A stretch of DNA of 64,000 nucleotides from Chrysomallon squamiferum (taxonomy: Eukaryota > Mollusca > Gastropoda > Neomphalida > Peltospiridae): contig CM022672.1 of the NCBI GenBank assembly GCA_012295275.1, positions 29,300,972-29,364,971 on the forward strand. The letters run 5' to 3'. The notes beneath the pieces are model-generated. The model worked only from the letters and a program-made list of their open reading frames with translations. It searched no databases and had not been told where the DNA came from. Shown here one piece after another: positions 48,791 to 61,860 of the stretch. The position numbers and the translations under genes are program-made. Numbering within the stretch: the stretch's first letter is position 1; the number at the start of each line of letters is the position of its first letter.

Positions 48791-49358
48791 CCCTTGTATA
48801 ATAACCGTCGCTAGCAAACTGTTGACGCATCGTTAAATAAACACTGACTGATTCATTGTGTTAAACCCAGAACCCAGTTACTCTGATTTAGCGAAGAAAG
48901 CTTTGAGAACGCTGAGAAAGACAAATATTTGCTTTTCTCTCCAACTGTGATCGCTTCATTCTCGACGCAGCTCGAGATACAATTAATCCACGTCATCGAG
49001 CGGTCACGAATCCCCACGTCCGCTGTGGCGAAAACAACATCTTTGTTATTCTTATTACAAGCATAACCCAGAGATTAATAGCAAGAGAATAGAGAAGAAA
49101 GAAAGCAATTTATATGCATACAAAAAAAAAAATAATATAAAACAATGAGGGTTATTTCTTTGTTACGTCAATGAAGATAAAGGTCATCGACTATTGTATT
49201 CTTCTTGTTCAGTGAGAACATCGACTATAGAACTTCTCTGTTGTCTGTTAGCCCACTGATACTATAGACAATGTGTTTCTCTATATATTTAATCTGAACA
49301 TACATCCTAGATCATTACACTTAAATATACTGTTTACTGGTGTTTGTATAGATATATA

Positions 49359-49446
49359 GATCGCTGGTCCACGTGCCAAGCAGAAACAGAAATATAACTG
49401 TCCAATGTCTGTGTGTCATGTTAGCTTGGCACGTGGACCAGCGATC
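49359..49446. repeat. Perfect 22-bp inverted repeat with 44-nt spacer
   Basis: The arms at 49359-49380 and 49425-49446 are exact reverse complements, each containing the E-box CACGTG inside GGTCCACGTGCC. Pairing stops immediately outside the arms. It could form an RNA hairpin or DNA cruciform, or be a tiny foldback element. Confidence 0.9.
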
Positions 49447-49676
49447 ACAATATTATTATGTTTCTTCTTAACTCACAAAGACTGTCGACAGTTAACCTGT
49501 GTTTCTTTATAAACCATACTGGACATGCATGGACCACTGAATTTATATTTTTCATTTTCTTTTTTAGTTTAAAAATAACATAAATCATCAGCATCATATT
49601 GGAACACACACCGTGAATTTTTTTCATTAACTTTGAACATGGACCATCCACGTTCATTATTTCTATTTTTATTCTT

Positions 49677-49940
49677 CTTCAGTCGTTCTCCAGTATTTCT
49701 CTCCAATTCGAAATTCACCAAAAACATTTTTACTATTAGCTACTTCAGCACATCACTTCTTCTATAGTACATGACGTCATCAGTTGATAATGTCGGAATC
49801 GGAAGCTGAAATGTTGTCTGGGAAGGATTTATTATTTCTTTTCATTTATTTATTTATTGTATAGTTTAATCCTTGCCTTGACAAACACAAATAATTATTC
49901 TACAAACATAAACGATATTATTATCACTAGCAGCATTTTA
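49677..49940 (+). repeat. Dispersed CRE-bearing element, copy 1
   Basis: About 265 bp closely similar to 60559-60850. Both contain TATTTCTCTCCAATTCGAAA, ATAGTACATGACGTCATCAG, GAATCGGAAGCTGAAATG and CCTTGCCTTGACAAACACAA in the same order, and both end in ATTTTAT followed by an ATT run. No coding capacity. Confidence 0.85.
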
Positions 49941-51027
49941 TATTATTATTATTATTATTTTAATCTTTTTATTGCAATTTTATTTTCTTATTTTTAATTT
50001 CACTTGGAATCCTGACCGTCGACCGCTGTATTCTGATGTTTCATTTTGGTTTTCTTGAACCTTAGACCATCGACTATTATAATTATTTCCGTTTGCTGTC
50101 TGAAACATGACAGGATCTCTAACACAGTACATAATGAATGATTTACCACAGGGCCAAAGAAATTGTTTTTGAATCACTGAAATTAGAGACTCGACAGTGA
50201 ATGACACTGCAATAATTGAAAAAAAAACACTGCTATGGATGATAAACATAAATTTTTACACTTACAACCATCCTAAAGTAACTAACTTAACCCAACCTAG
50301 CCTGTATTTTTTTTCTGTACATTTTTCTTTACATGACATTTATTTACATTGTTTTTATGTCTGTATACTGTTCTAAAGTTATTATATTACTTATTATGTA
50401 GCTGTTATATGAACTAAAGTTTAATGTCTTAGTAAATTTTAGGGTTAACGTTAACACTCAAAATGTCACGCAAGATCACGTGTTAAAACAGCAGCAATGA
50501 TCTGGTAGTACCTGGATTTCGTTTTCATGTCATTATCATATACAATTCACAATTTACTTTATGACCCCTGACCGACTGGTGAAACAGTTCATATTGACAG
50601 GAAACTGTTTCTCAGCACCTGACTACAGAAAACAGAGACTCAGTGTTAAACAATCGCGTACAGAGAAGGACAGACCGTTCACCACATCACGTCTGCTTTG
50701 AGATCATGGAAACCGGAAGTACAAAAAGGAATACACCCACAATGGGATTAGATGGATTAATCTCTTATTATATCCTAATCTTTTGTCGAAATAAAAAAAA
50801 ACATTTCTGAAAAGAAGACAACATAGCTTCAATATCAGTTAATCACAGACGTTTTGTTCTCATAAAACATTTTCCTTCGGTTTTCTTCTTTTTCTTTCTT
50901 TCACAAAATCTTTTCTCTGTTTTCTTTTTTATCTTTCTCTTTTATATCACAGGAAACTGATTATAATTGTCAGTGATACACAAAACAGTGTTTTATCTTA
51001 TATATACACCACCCTATTGTAAGGAAA

Positions 51028-51132
<105 letters not shown>

Positions 51133-51699
51133 CTCATTTTATCTGAATATGCGCCTCTCTTACTCAGCAAAATAAGGTGTCCTTTCAGAATACGTTCATA
51201 CACAAAACGTACAAATATCCATACGCACATACAAATACACATATATATGCATGCACAAACACAACACCCAAATACGTGCATGCACGCATATTCACAGTCA
51301 CACAAACACCCACACAATCAGAAACGCACACTCCCACGCGTACAAGACAAGCAAAAACGTAATACGATCGTAAAAGTAATTTGCGTAGATCTTTTAATAA
51401 CTTGATACTGATGAGTACGCATTTAATCCGTGAATGCTAAACCGGAGTAAACAAACATAAATCAGTAACAGGTTTGTGAAAAGTTGATTTTCAAAACAAT
51501 ATTAATTTAATCATCAAAACAAAAACAAAAAATAAAAAAAGAGCGTGGGCTGTGCTACCCTAGATATCTCCATGCAAGCTCTCTCTCACACTATGGATTT
51601 ACTTAACTTCTCTTTCAAACAGGATAAACTTGTTGACAAGCTGTCTAGGTAAAACATGATATAGATATTTATTAATTACAGTATTCATGTAATCATGAA

Positions 51700-52070
51700 T
51701 CAAACAACTGACCGGCTCCAGGATCGACTCGTGGTAATAACGTCTGATTAAAGCTAACTGCAAATACAAATGCACTAATTAGAACATTCACTAAGAATAG
51801 AATCTTAGACTAATAACAGTGTTTAAGTGGAAATCGACGATAAAACTGAGATACTGGGATCGACTCCAGCTTGTGTCACTTCACTAGAACTAACTGTATG
51901 ATACGATTATGCTACCTCTTTTCTCTTACTAAAAATACATACACATTCTTACTTATTATAGTGTTTAAATAGATACCAGCGACAAAACTGATGGGTTCTA
52001 GGATCGCCTCCTCGTAACAACATCACACCTGTACTAACTGTGTTCTATCAGCTACAGTGTTTATGTATCC
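51700..52070 (+). repeat. Divergent ~140-bp tandem repeat (three units)
   Basis: Each unit has an AACTGA...GGATCGACTC/GGATCGCCTC block (51721, 51857, 52001; spacings 136 and 144 bp), a downstream CTAACTG and an AGTGTTTAA/AGTGTTTAT end. Confidence 0.7.
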
Positions 52071-52140
52071 AAAACTTAAAAAATGTCTAAATGTATATTG
52101 CATACTTCAAGTTATGTTTTTGTTTGTTTGTTTGTAGTTT

Positions 52141-52179
<39 letters not shown>

Positions 52180-52547
52180 TGCTTTGTTTTTGTTTAAGTT
52201 TTTTTGTTATTGTTGTCTCTTTAAAATTTGGCCGTTCAATGCTGATTAATAACGACGTATGACAACAAAAAAGTTTAAAATGTTGGTAGTAGTGACGTTA
52301 TCACGTATATAGGCGAACCGATACTGTTTAACGGTTTCGGTCAAAAAAAAAAAAAAAATGAAAGGAACGAAAGAAGATATCAGACGTCACTACTCCATAT
52401 AGTAACTTGAAAGTACAATTAATATTTAGTTCGTGTTAAATGATACGTACAATAAATATAAATATACAACACGGTACAAAGCTGGTATCATTTTACTAAC
52501 TATAGGCTGAAGCGTCACAATATTTTTGTCAAATTCCTTCTGCACAA

Positions 52548-52675
<128 letters not shown>

Positions 52676-52940
52676 GCACATACACATATGCACACCTGCG
52701 ACTTTTTCATGCCACATGATAATTTATTTATCTACTTATAAATGAGACTGATGACCTTTTACAAGAAGACGTGGAATTTCTTAATTACCTTCCTTTTAAA
52801 ACTCTACGTGATTTAGGATCAGCAAATCGAAGAAAAGCGAGGTTTATGATTTATTTTGTACGTTATATTGCAGTCAACATCGATTTTACGGTTTCTCTAA
52901 AACTGACAGTGATTTAGACATTAATGCAAAACGGATTGGA

Positions 52941-53015
52941 ACAGATGTAGCCTGATGTTTAGAGCTCTTGTTCAAGGTATATAAGGTCGCAGGTTCTCTT
53001 CTAGATGAAGTTCTA
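52941..53015 (+). mobile_element. tRNA-headed SINE-like remnant
   Basis: TAGCCTGATGTTTAGAGC (A-box region) is followed 44 bp later by GGTCGCAGGTTCTCTTC, a B box with two or three substitutions. The spacing fits a tRNA-derived head; the tail is not clear. Confidence 0.5.
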
Positions 53016-53237
53016 ATTGGTCTATTATTCCTTACAGTCATGTATGAGTGTATGCATGTATATAAGAATGGTTAGAATCTGCACATAGACAATACGTGAA
53101 CAAAGTTCCAGTCATGTGCGTGTATGAATGTGTGTTTGACTGTGAGTAACTTTTCCATCGTGTTTATGTAGAGAAACTGAAGAAAGAGTGGTACTGAGAA
53201 CTGGTAGAGGGAAATTGATTTATCTTTAAAAGCATGG

Positions 53238-53239
<2 letters not shown>

Positions 53240-53286
<47 letters not shown>
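53240..53286 (+). repeat. (GT)23 microsatellite
   Basis: Pure GT run. Confidence 0.97.
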
Positions 53287-53288
<2 letters not shown>

Positions 53289-54173
53289 AATATATTTATA
53301 AGCAGGTACGTATTTATGTACACGTGATGTTACATATGTCAATACTGGAGGATAAATGAATAAAAACATATTTGTTTTGTGTTTCTGTAGTAATAAACAA
53401 TACTTTAATCAGTTATCACTGGTATCAATTTTGTTCTTACTGTCAGGCTAGAAAATATAAATAATTTTAAAATTCTGTTTATTATTAATACCAATCGGTA
53501 ATGCGGACGATGTAGTGAAAAGAAAACAATGATAATGACGTTATTCAAACAGCAACAAAAACATTACGCCGAATCTATTAGTGTTTTAAGAGGTCTGTGA
53601 CGTCAGGTGTTCAGAGAAAACAAAGTTACTTAATACATCATGGATAATATTGCCGTTCTGAAATATACCTTCTTAGCATACGTTAACACGTTATATAAAA
53701 CTGTACAAATCTATTATCGCTTTTCGAACTTATGAAAACCAACCAGTTTTAGAATGTTAATACAGTTGTCGGTATAACAGGTGTGCACGCAAACAAGTTC
53801 CTTATAACGGCTGCAAGTCTAGTGAACTATGAATATCTGTTATGGGGAAAATGCATGGCTTTTTATTATATATTACATTACATTACATTATATCATATTA
53901 TATTATATTTACTTAACAAAATTTTCTGAATTGTTCAAAGTAATAAAGTATGTGGCGCCAGACTTTTTTCTTTATGAGGAATTTTTATTATTAATACCGC
54001 TTATGTGAGCACATGGTTGCCTGTGTCATAATGTCGAAGAGCCGGAACATTTGGTCGATTTGACAAGCGAAGCATATTTATACTATTTTATATAGCTATT
54101 AATATCAGAACTACCAATGAACAAAAAAAAAAATTAAAAAAAAAAAAAAATAAAAAAAATAAAAATAAATAAA

Positions 54174-54174
<1 letters not shown>

Positions 54175-54217
<43 letters not shown>

Positions 54218-54461
54218 ATAATAATAATAATAATAATAATAATAGAATAAAGAAACAAAATCCAATAACAGTAAAACTTCTAATAACAAGGGGCAGACTT
54301 AAACCGCAAGATTATCAGTAAAAATAATAGAAGAAAAAAGAAAATAAAATAAAAACAATAAAAATTATAATAAACAACGAAAAAGAAAGAAAGAAAAAAT
54401 ACGTTTCAAGTCTTTGCATATTCATTTCAACTGACGTCATTCTCTAAATATCACGTCAAAC

Positions 54462-54494
<33 letters not shown>
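54175..54494 (+). repeat. AGT/AAT and (TA)n microsatellites
   Basis: AGT then AAT triplets (54175-54244); TA run 54465-54494 just after a TGACGTCA. Confidence 0.95.
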
Positions 54495-54497
<3 letters not shown>

Positions 54498-54789
54498 TTG
54501 CACGTCTGATCGAAAGTACAGAACGGTACATGTCCTAGATCACGTCACTCCCCGGTGATTTGTTACGATTTAAAATTTCACACAAGCTCTGACGACACAT
54601 CTCTAGTGTGCTTGTTCCTTCACCGAATGACGTAATGTGCGGGTGGGAAAATACGTATAATTCCGGACTATCCAGACCAATTTATCAATGATCTCATCAC
54701 GTTACAGTCGAGGGACGTGACCTCCATCATTTAACATCTAAGTAAACTGCCCTATTTTCGGATGTAGTATATCGTCGGTTTTATTTTCT

Positions 54790-54793
<4 letters not shown>

Positions 54794-54878
<85 letters not shown>
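54794..54878 (+). repeat. (CT)42 microsatellite
   Basis: Pure CT run passing into GT. Confidence 0.98.
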
Positions 54879-54882
<4 letters not shown>

Positions 54883-55262
54883 GTGTGTGTATGTGAGTGT
54901 TTGAAAGAAAATATTTATTAATATTATTATTATTATTGAGAATTTCCTGTTTGACGTTACAACATTTACTGATTTGTCTAACAGCCCTAAATGCGACAAG
55001 ACAGTCAAAAAAAATGTAAGTCTTATATTAAAAATGTTCAGATATAATGTTTAGATCAGCTTGCTTTTACTTAACAGAGAAAATATTGTTTAGATCAGTT
55101 CTTTTGAAAAACGTATATCAACCTTATAAACGCATCTGAAATATGTTTGGCTGCGATTTTCTCACCTGTGGTTGTATTGTGTGTTTGTGTGTGTGTGCGT
55201 GCATAGATGTAGATACACACATGCATATACACATACATATATACATACACAGACATTCTTAT

Positions 55263-55268
<6 letters not shown>

Positions 55269-55349
<81 letters not shown>

Positions 55350-55368
55350 TATATGTATATGTGTGTGT
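55269..55368 (+). repeat. (TA)n(GTAT)n compound repeat
   Basis: TA to 55322, then GTAT units. Confidence 0.97.
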
Positions 55369-56079
55369 ATGCGCGTGAAAACATAATGAATGATCTACGA
55401 ATAAGCATCCATGTAGATATGAGATATTTCGTCTGAGTGACAGACAGGCCATGGCACAAACTTTCTAAGAAGTTCAGAAAACAAAGTTTGTTACAACCTC
55501 TTGAGGATAAGCTGGAAGTTGTTTTAATATAAAGCTAATATATTATAGAAAAAACAAACAGAAAAAAGTGCTGTCTCTAGAAAAACTGCACATTAATTTT
55601 GTATGTGACGTCAAATGGTCACAACCTTTGACTCCACCTAAATCAAGTTAAATGCTAGAAATACAAGGTTATGAAGCAGACTATATGCTGTGTTTAGGAA
55701 TAATTTAAAATTAAATATTCTTTCCTTTAAAAAGTGAAATCATCCATTATTCATTAAAATCGTAAATGGTAATAAAGGGAGATAACCCAATCAGATCATT
55801 GTGAAAATGACAGCAAACTCGCCATTAAACAAATAAATCAAGAGGAAAGAGAAATGTTAATGATTAGTTTGACCAAATTTTAGAAATTTAATATAAACAT
55901 TTCATAATTAATGCCACGTAATTTTTTCAAAGTTTAGTGTTCAACATGATACTTTGACACAGTTTACAGTAAATTTTGAAAATACCTGGATACTTATATC
56001 TGTATTGTGATGCATATTAATAATGTCAACCTATTTCAGAAGGTACAAGCCTGGTAATTTGCATGCTTACTTAATGTGA

Positions 56080-56565
56080 AGGATCAGACAATCCTTACTG
56101 CAAGGTATGGAAACTTCTTACAATCCAAACAGAACAAGTTGAACCATGCCTCGACATCTGAATCAAACTATTTATAATCAAACAGCTCAAAAACAACTTT
56201 CTCTGAAGCAGAGACAGTGACATTTTCAAATATCCATCATTTCCCTAATGCATCAGTTTGTTCACCTACAGAATCTCTGCCTTGACTTTTCCTTTCTGTC
56301 TAAATGCTCTGGTACTATCACAACCTGTGAAAGCATGAAGACCGAGGTGTGAATTGCAGATATGTTGTCCAAAATGATTTACAGTAGACAACACAGATAC
56401 AAGTCTATGTCCAGGTGTCACACACAGTTTGCTCAAAATGCTTGCTGATGTCCAGCTGCCAACACTATTACATCTGTATCAGGACTATGTACACTGCATG
56501 GGCAGCCTAATGTCTGTTTCTTCATGATCAGAGTGAAGTTCAGCCATATTTTTTTACTGTCACGT
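56080..56565 (-). pseudogene. Decayed copy of the uncharacterised 'HEEADTR / DTDVxVL / HAxTGCD' family
   Basis: On the - strand three frames carry the family's landmarks in the expected order: SDHEETDIRL (about 56550-56515), HSPDTDVIVLAAG (about 56495-56450) and LHAFTGCDSTRAF (about 56335-56290), with frameshifts between them and stops (for example at 56266-56268). Weaker similarity (ENVTVSASEKVVFELFDY, then WFNLFC) continues to about 56080. Proteins with SHEEADTR, DTDVLVL and HALTGCDTTS blocks occur in many copies in invertebrate and fish genomes and are usually unnamed; a PIN-like nuclease fold or link to a transposable element is conjecture. No expressed product is expected. Confidence 0.7.
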
Positions 56566-58005
56566 ATCTCATCAAACAGACAGAGTGACAGGCTGCAATA
56601 ATCAGTCGTGTCATGCAATGTGTCTGATGAAGTTTTAAACCACTGTTACAGAAGGGGTAGTGAATTGGTTTTTCATTCACGTAAACACTTACACATTCAT
56701 CTTAACAGTCAAAGGAATCTGTACTACATTCTGTCCCAGTAGTGTTATCATTTTTGCTGTTTATTCTTCTAATGTTTGTAAAGTCCCAGCAACACTGTCT
56801 GTATAGAAAATGGCTGCCAGCGTACCTTCTGCTGTGTTTAGAGTTTTCCATAAATTAACTCACGTTATAAATTTTGTCAGAAAATGGTGCAATAGGGCCT
56901 AAACTGTTTTTAATGTGGATAAAGCACTTACTTAAAGATGCTGATATTTTTTGGACTCACAGATTTAGCTATTAAGCGTTTTGATTGGCTGTTGTAGGAC
57001 TGCTGTAAAAAAAGTATTTTCTGATTAGTGGGATGGGAGATAACCCTGGATAGAGTGATGTCATACCACACTTATGAAATTAGAACAGTTTAAATGTCAT
57101 CTACAGACAAAAATCTGAAGTGGCAAGATTGTATTTTTGGTAAAAGTAAACATTTCTGAGCCTTCAGGAAAAATAAAATAAAATTAAAGGATATAAAAAT
57201 AAAATGAAAAGCATTAAAATTATAAAATTTAAATAAATAAATAAAAATCAGCTTATCTATGACAAATGTAATGGAAAGGTCAAAATACAGGTTTGGTCCC
57301 ATGGCCTAAGCAATTAACAGTAATATCATCTAACAGATTAATATTTTTCTTTCTTTCTTTCTTTCTTTTTTTTTTTCTTTCTTTCTTTCTTTCTTTCTTT
57401 TTTTTTTTTTTTATTTATAATTATTATTAATTTTTTTTTTTTTTTTTTAGGACTTTGGATAGATGGATAGGCAGACAGACAGACTGACAAATAGATAAAC
57501 TGACTGACAGACAGACAGATAGATAACATTTGTTCTAAATACATACTGAACAAGTTTTACAGATAACAATGGACACTGGTATTAGACAGTCTAATGGAAC
57601 GTTGTTCAAAATATATCTAGAACCAGTCTGTGTCGAGATGCAGATCTGTTTCAAACAGATTAAGCATAGACAGAATCATTAATAAATTATTTCAAATCTT
57701 GATGTGTATCAAGTACATTTAAAAACTAAATGTCGTGTGTTATTTTATGTTTACCATGACACATGTAACTCATTTATCATTAGCCTCATTATGGATAGTT
57801 AACGTGCTCCAAATGTTTCTATTTTCATGTTTTTGTTGTTTGTGTTTGATTATATATTAAGTCCTATCAGACACAGAAAACCTCAGGATCTGATATCATT
57901 AGCTAACATAAATATTGTTCAGATATCTAATATAATTAACTTAAGTAAATATATCAAATAAAACTTATTACCAACAGATTCACTTACAAACAAAAGGACT
58001 GACTC

Positions 58006-58072
<67 letters not shown>

Positions 58073-58912
58073 AATAATAAAAAATAAAAAAATCAATAAT
58101 ATAATAATAAATAAATAAATAAAAATCCAGATCATACCAAATCTTGGCTTAAACAAGTTTTATATATATTTATGTTATATGTGTGTCTGTCTGTCTATGT
58201 AGTTACAAATAGATTCAAAACTTTATTTAAAAACCTTATTTAAAATTTGTATTTGATTCATTAGACATTTTCACATGAAACGAAATACGAAAAACAGAAA
58301 GAAAGAAATAAAAAGAATAAAACAGAAAACGTTTGTTACAGGATAAAAATGTTTGTTTTATTTACTAAAGGAGTTAATCAGTGTGTAAAATACCGAAAAC
58401 TATTATTACGCTCATCCAAGATTATACGAGTTGAACAAAATTAATTTTCATGAAGATAGATTTACTCAGTGTCATTAGTATGCTTGTTTTCTGGTTAAAT
58501 ATTCATTAAGAAAATTTCTAATCTTATCAAGACGCTTTAGGTCTGTGACAGAATATAATTTATTGACTTCTTTCTTAAAAAGGAAAAGATGACGTCATAT
58601 GTAATGTTCTGGTGACAACAAAAATTTGAAGTCAATCTTACATTGTGCAAGCTTTGACACCCCTGCTTTTCAAAGGGACGCTAAACCCCGATAATGTGTA
58701 ATTAATTTATCACCAAAATTATGTTATGCTAAAACGTTCAAGCAACTTGTCCTCTAGTAAGAAAATAGTATTGGCGATATCTAGACTGGATTTGGTCAAC
58801 CTGAAATTATAGTCTGTTTTAACAAACGTCATAAATGACTCAGAACACGATGAAACATTTATTTCGCCAAATAAATCTGAATAATAAAAAAAAAAAAAAA
58901 AAAAAAAAAAAA

Positions 58913-58945
58913 TAAGTATATTTAACGCTGGCTTTTACATGGTAT
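58913..58945 (+). repeat. Isolated copy of the 61.6-kb repeat unit
   Basis: At least 32 bp, from TAAGTATATTTAACGCTGGC on, identical to 61610-61642; it follows a poly-A run (58886-58912). A poly-A tract directly before the match could mark a retroposed junction. Confidence 0.7.
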
Positions 58946-58993
58946 ATATGACATGGACATGATTTTTTTATTATTATTATTTATTTATATTTA

Positions 58994-59038
<45 letters not shown>

Positions 59039-59404
59039 ATTGCAGTATTGTTTCTTTTTTCATTTTTTATTTTCATTTTTATTTTATTTATTTAGTTATT
59101 TATTTCGTAATAAGTGCGGAACGTAAATCTCTGACTGCACCAACAATATGCGAAACATTTCGCGTTTCTGCATGAGAAAAAAAGAAGAAGTATATTTAGT
59201 ATAAGGGGTGCGAAGTGCTCCAACCAGGGGCGGGTTAATGAGAGAAGTTCGTGTATATATTTATAGATCTGTTACGCGGGCAAAGATAAATATAGCAGAC
59301 CGGAACTGCTAGAAAATAGCGTCTCTTAGTCACAACACGTGACAGTGACTCCATCTTAAAAATTCGTCGCTTCTGACCGCAGTTGCCTCCTTGTGCTACG
59401 ATAC

Positions 59405-59419
59405 TGTGTGTGTGTGTGT

Positions 59420-59452
<33 letters not shown>

Positions 59453-59512
59453 TCTGAAAATGTCATTCACTGTAATTTAAAATACCATTGTATATACTTA
59501 AGTATTAATATC

Positions 59513-59579
<67 letters not shown>
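59405..59579 (+). repeat. (GT)n and (CT)32 microsatellites
   Basis: GT 59405-59453 and CT 59516-59579. Confidence 0.97.
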
Positions 59580-59585
<6 letters not shown>

Positions 59586-59915
59586 TGTGGCAAGACTTCT
59601 TTTTTCTTCTTTTTTTTTTTTCTTTGCGAAATAGGCTTTATATGCACTTTCATTTCACCAGGTAAGAACATTAACCAACAACATATATATATTATATAAT
59701 GCCTATGTGTGTGCGTATGTTTGCGTATGGTTATGAATGAGTGTTGGCGTATTACGTACATGAATGATGTGTGGTTTATACATGTATATGTATGCTTCTG
59801 CATGTGTGTGTACACATTTAACGAATTATAATAACTTTTTCTTTATGTACATACAGCTATTTTTGAGTATAACCAAATAATGTAACAAATTATATACCAT
59901 GATAATCATGATACT

Positions 59916-60019
<104 letters not shown>

Positions 60020-60328
60020 TATTTATTTAAATGCTTGATAAAATTACTTTACGAAATTATATTCCCATGTTCAGTTTCCTTAGCATTTCAATTATCTTAG
60101 TAATCTATCACCCCGTCATCACTTATAATTACCACAACAACACCATCAGCGACAGCAACAAAAACAACAACACCAACAAAAAATATTCTGTGTAATTATA
60201 AAAACGAAATGCAATTCATAAAGGATATTGACAGGAAATAATGTTAAAGCTGTTGTCTTATATTCAATTGCATATCAGTATACTTCAACTCTCTGACAAC
60301 TAAGTAAAACCAAGGTCGAATGAAAGAG

Positions 60329-60329
<1 letters not shown>

Positions 60330-60375
<46 letters not shown>
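60330..60375 (+). repeat. (ATT)15 microsatellite
   Basis: Pure ATT run. Confidence 0.97.
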
Positions 60376-60558
60376 CTAAGTAGTTTCGTGATCACAGTGA
60401 TGTAAGAGTTGCCACATTCATCACATTGTTTGTATTATCTTTTCGGCCTTCGGGAAGCCTTGCTTTCCCATCTCCGGGAAGCGGCCCTGTAAAATTAGTT
60501 GATGAAACAAATATACTCACCAGAAACACAGCTTGTAGACACACGATATTACAGTAAA

Positions 60559-60850
60559 CTTCAGTCGTTCTGCAGTATTTCTCTCCAATTCGAAATTCAC
60601 CACAAACATTTTTACAATTAGCTACTTGAACACATCACTTCTTCTATAGTACATGACGTCATCAGTTAGCATTGTGATGACGTCAGAATCGGAAGCTGAA
60701 ATGTGGACTGCGATGGATTTATTATTTCTTTTCATTTATTTATTTATTTTATAGTTTAATCCTTGCCTTGACAAACACAAATATTTATTCTACAAACATA
60801 AACGATAATATTATTATTGTTATCACTAGTAGCAACATGTTGGCATTTTA
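60559..60850 (+). repeat. Dispersed CRE-bearing element, copy 2
   Basis: Partner of 49677-49940, same orientation, about 10.9 kb away. It has extra bases near 60668-60682 that create a second TGACGTCA. An (ATT)n tract follows at 60852-60903, as after copy 1, suggesting that the 3' microsatellite belongs to the element. Confidence 0.85.
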
Positions 60851-60906
<56 letters not shown>

Positions 60907-61167
60907 CCAAAGAAATAATAAAACATCACACATTAAAGGCAATACTAGTTAAGGACCAGAGAAAATGGCAACACAGGATGGCCTAAACCTTTATTAGTAT
61001 TATTATTATTCTTTATTAATACTATTATTATTATTATTATTAACCGTTCAGAAATTCCTTGTTGATATTGTCATTGTTAATATTACTTGTAGTAGTTGTA
61101 GTATCTGTACTTTTCAACTGTTGTTTTATTTATTTTTATTATATACACTATGTGAAAAATGGAAAAA

Positions 61168-61221
61168 TTCATTTACTATTACTACTAATGCTGCTGCTGC
61201 TACTACTGCTACAACTACTAC

Positions 61222-61263
<42 letters not shown>

Positions 61264-61290
61264 GTAGTAGTACTAGTAGTAGTAATAATG
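61168..61290. repeat. (ACT)n-(TA)n-(AGT)n foldback microsatellite
   Basis: ACT-type triplets, a TA run of about 36 bp (61226-61261) and AGT triplets form a near-palindrome centred on the TA run. Confidence 0.85.
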
Positions 61291-61303
61291 TATGAAGTTT
61301 TTC

Positions 61304-61336
<33 letters not shown>

Positions 61337-61529
61337 GCCCTAGAGTTTATGTGCATGCAGATACTAAATATAGAAAATTGCACAATTATCGTGATTTGTG
61401 CTCATCATGGAGTGCTATTTGGAACAATCAAGTGATACATGATATTTCAGGCAATGACTTAATAAAAGTAGTCACAGACTACAGCGATAACATATGTTTT
61501 TTAATATCAGTTCTGCAGTTAATTGCAGA

Positions 61530-61860
61530 TTTGATGGCAAAGAGGGGCAAATATATTAATTAAGTATATTTAACATTGACTTATAGGTTGTATACAGAAG
61601 GAAATACATTAAGTATATTTAACGCTGGCTTTTACATGGTATACGAGGTAGACATATTAATTAAATCTATTTGATGGCATGCAGAGGCAAATATAGTAAT
61701 GAAATATATTTAACATTGATTAGTTGATGATATACAGAGTTAAATATAAATTAAATACATTTAACTATTAGTTGGCATAGAAAGATAAAGAGATTGAAGT
61801 ATATTCAACATCGGCTATGCAGTGGCATACAGAGGTAAAATATATTAATTATATTTACAT
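61530..61860 (+). repeat. Degenerate ~50-65-bp tandem repeat
   Basis: Units combine TATATTAATTAAGTATATTTAAC, written here only in outline, with GGCATACAGAGGTAAATA-type ends. Cores at about 61562, 61610, 61664, 61705, 61755 and 61798. A further single block, AAGTATATTTAACGCTGGCT onward, recurs almost exactly at 58914-58945. Confidence 0.65.

Noticed and set aside
61288-61563. 91-aa frame after an ATT run
   Set aside because: Its N-terminal poly-Leu is microsatellite; the rest has no recognisable motif and merges into the tandem repeat at 61.5 kb.
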